NCBI GenBank assembly: GCA_007121995.1
Contig: SKJK01000139.1
Location: 1-7,089 of the forward strand
Length of the DNA: 7,089 nt
Source: Desulfobulbaceae bacterium
GTDB taxonomy: Bacteria; Desulfobacterota; Desulfobulbia; Desulfobulbales; Desulfobulbaceae
Direction: 5' to 3'
Shown: in pieces, positions 5,263 through 7,089 of the stretch
Layout of the letters: every line of letters begins with the position of its first letter
Numbering within the stretch: position 1 is the first letter of the stretch
Program-made: the position numbers and the translations under genes
Notes under the pieces: model-generated
The model's input: only the letters and a program-made list of their open reading frames with translations
What the model was told of the DNA's origin: nothing
The model's database searches: none

Positions 5263-7089
5263 TCATGAACACTTGGAATATCCGCAATCCCGACAGACCT
5301 CGCACCCTTCTTCAAAAGCCAGTTTACCACCGCATTCCGGACAAATCGAGGCAAACCCATGCTGGGTGCCGGCCATGAAGGATTTGAGCAGCTTGCCCAG
5401 CTGGGCCGGCAGGTCGAGCATATGCCCGCTGGAGCGATCGAGCTGCTTGATGATTTCATCCATGGGGATCTGATAGCGAAGGGCCAGAGACACCAGGCGG
5501 CAGGTGGTAGTCCACATGGTGGATTTATCCTTGAGATCTACCCGGTTGTCAAAGGGAAACTTGGCAAAAACCTCCATGGGATCCTCATTATCATCAAAAC
5601 AGACGATCAGATAAATGGTCTCCTGGTTGATATCCTTGAGGCGGTAGCGTTTGGCGCTGAGCACATCGGGCAGGAGCGCCTTTTTCTGAACCAGCCCCTC
5701 AGTGGACGTGACTGCAGTCTTATCGGCCATGGTGTTGAGCACCTGATGGTCACGGGAGCCGTCACGATATACGGTCAGGCCTTTGCAGCCCAACTCATAC
5801 CCGAGCATGTAGGAGGTACGGACATCCTCACGGGTTGCGGCAAAAGGTAGATTAATGGTCTTGCTGATGGAGGCATCAACCCCGTTCTGCTGGAGAATAC
5901 CCTGCATGCGAATGTGCTGCTCCGGGGTGATATCCTGGGCAGTACGGAAGATCTCCTGCCAGTGCACGGGAATATCTGCATGACCGACGACCGTACCGCT
6001 GGTGGCGACCTTTTCCATCACCTCCACCGAATAGAATCCCTCGGCCCGGGCGACCTGCTCAAAATACTTGTTGACCATGAGCAGACGGTCGCCATCCATA
6101 ACATTTTTCATCATGACAATGGAAAAATAAGGCTCACAACCCGAGGCGCAGTCAGCGATCATCGACACCGTGCCGGTGGGCTGGATCGAGGTCAGCGCTG
6201 CATTGCGCCGGGCCGGGTAGGTATTAATCCGTTCATCATAGGCAGGGAAAGGACCTTTGAGCACGGCCAGTTCGATGGAGGCCGCCTCCGCCTCTTTACG
6301 GATAAAAGCCATGATTTCAGCCGCCAGCAGGCGGCCTTCTTCGCTGCCGTAGGCCATTTCCATCTGGATGAGCAGGTCATGCAATCCCATGATTCCCAGG
6401 CCGACCTTACGGGTTTTCTGGGTCATTTCGGCAATTTCTGGAATGGGAAAACGATTACAGTCAATGACGTTGTCAAGAAAACGGACTGCCAGGCGTACCG
6501 TCGCCCCTAACCGTTCCCAGTCCACTGCACCGTCCTTGACGTACTGGGCCAGATTGATGGAGCCGAGATTACATGATTCATAAGGCAGTAGCCATTGCTC
6601 ACCGCAGGGGTTGGTAGCCTCGAACTGACCCAATTGGGGGGTGGTGTTGTCGCGGTTGGCGGCATCGATGAACAAAACGCCGGGTTCGCCGTTGTGCCAG
6701 GCCAGGTCGATGATTTTTTCAAGTACATCGCGGGCCCGCAGGGTTTCGACCACCCGACGATTGGACGGATCAATGAGATCATATACAAGATCATCTCGCA
6801 CCGCTTCCATAAACAGATCAGTGATGGCCACACTGAAATTAAAATTCGTGTAACGGTCCTGATCCTCTTTTGCGACAATAAATTCCATGATATCAGGATG
6901 ATCAACCCGCAACACCCCCATATTGGCGCCACGCCGCTTGCCACCCTGCTTGATAGTTTCCGTGGCGGCATCAAAGACCGCAGCAAAACTCAGTGGACCG
7001 GAGGCCACCCCCTGGGTCGACTGCACCGCCGAATTTTTTGGACGCAACCGGGAAAAAGAATAGCCGGTCCCGCCACCGGTCTTATGCAC
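5263..7089 (-). CDS. nrdJ: Class II (adenosylcobalamin-dependent) ribonucleotide reductase, N-terminus beyond the window
   Basis: It reduces ribonucleotides to deoxyribonucleotides using a thiyl radical generated with adenosylcobalamin, independently of oxygen. The frame runs off the right edge; 609 codons including the stop are visible. The first visible residues lead into GGGTGYSFSRLRP, which is internal in homologues, so I infer that roughly 150-250 N-terminal residues are missing. Numbering from the edge, NPCGE (160-164) carries the radical cysteine C162 with N160 and E164. C173 in ESCNLGSINL matches the second redox cysteine, 11 residues later. PTGTVS (304-309) is the phosphate-binding loop, ASGCEP (315-320) is typical of NrdJ, and GLTVYRDGSR (437-446) closes the barrel part. 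Residues about 480-572 resemble a TSCPD domain. The tail (583-607) has CPEC and CEVCRDCGYSKC, a zinc-ribbon-like cysteine cluster with the likely thiol shuttle. The partner of C173, an N-terminal cysteine, is outside the window. The product is unlikely to be class I because of the NrdJ-type motifs and tail. Confidence 0.95.
   Translation of the reverse strand: MHKTGGGTGYSFSRLRPKNSAVQSTQGVASGPLSFAAVFDAATETIKQGGKRRGANMGVLRVDHPDIMEFIVAKEDQDRYTNFNFSVAITDLFMEAVRDDLVYDLIDPSNRRVVETLRARDVLEKIIDLAWHNGEPGVLFIDAANRDNTTPQLGQFEATNPCGEQWLLPYESCNLGSINLAQYVKDGAVDWERLGATVRLAVRFLDNVIDCNRFPIPEIAEMTQKTRKVGLGIMGLHDLLIQMEMAYGSEEGRLLAAEIMAFIRKEAEAASIELAVLKGPFPAYDERINTYPARRNAALTSIQPTGTVSMIADCASGCEPYFSIVMMKNVMDGDRLLMVNKYFEQVARAEGFYSVEVMEKVATSGTVVGHADIPVHWQEIFRTAQDITPEQHIRMQGILQQNGVDASISKTINLPFAATREDVRTSYMLGYELGCKGLTVYRDGSRDHQVLNTMADKTAVTSTEGLVQKKALLPDVLSAKRYRLKDINQETIYLIVCFDDNEDPMEVFAKFPFDNRVDLKDKSTMWTTTCRLVSLALRYQIPMDEIIKQLDRSSGHMLDLPAQLGKLLKSFMAGTQHGFASICPECGGKLAFEEGCEVCRDCGYSKCS

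Noticed and set aside
5914..6510. A 198-codon + strand frame inside the ribonucleotide reductase gene
   Set aside because: It is antisense to the conserved catalytic core and is His/Gly/Asp-rich without domain features, so it is a shadow frame.

Overview
The window is ordinary-looking bacterial chromosome from a Gram-negative organism. The outer-membrane efflux channel gene requires an outer membrane. The moderately high GC, the class II (adenosylcobalamin-dependent) ribonucleotide reductase with a cysteine-rich tail, and the style of the other proteins suggest an anaerobe or facultative anaerobe, perhaps Desulfobacterota (Desulfobulbales-like). That placement is an impression from protein style and was not tested.

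Layout: two gene groups converge near position 2060. On the + strand, positions 1-2035 hold the 3' part of a NodT/OprM-type outer-membrane factor gene, truncated by the left edge, followed with an 8-base overlap by a TetR/AcrR-type repressor. This looks like the distal end of a multidrug-efflux operon whose membrane-fusion and RND pump genes may lie upstream, outside the window. On the - strand, reading from the right edge leftward, come a class II ribonucleotide reductase (nrdJ type, N-terminus beyond the edge), an aldo/keto reductase, a small polytopic membrane protein of unknown function, and a Kef/CPA2-type cation:proton antiporter with a C-terminal NAD-binding (RCK/TrkA-N) domain. Gaps between these four genes are 31, 54 and 52 bases. 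The last three each have a clear Shine-Dalgarno sequence, so they may be co-transcribed, although a weak hairpin plus T-run sits between the reductase and the membrane protein gene.

The - strand genes cover DNA precursor synthesis (NrdJ), carbonyl reduction (AKR) and ion efflux/pH control (Kef). The AKR-Kef pairing recalls the known link between Kef systems and protection from toxic electrophiles, but that link is inference here. The + strand genes handle drug or solvent export and its control. No RNA genes, insertion sequences, CRISPR arrays or phage genes were seen, no gene-free stretch exceeds about 60 bases, and I found no convincing undescribed system.
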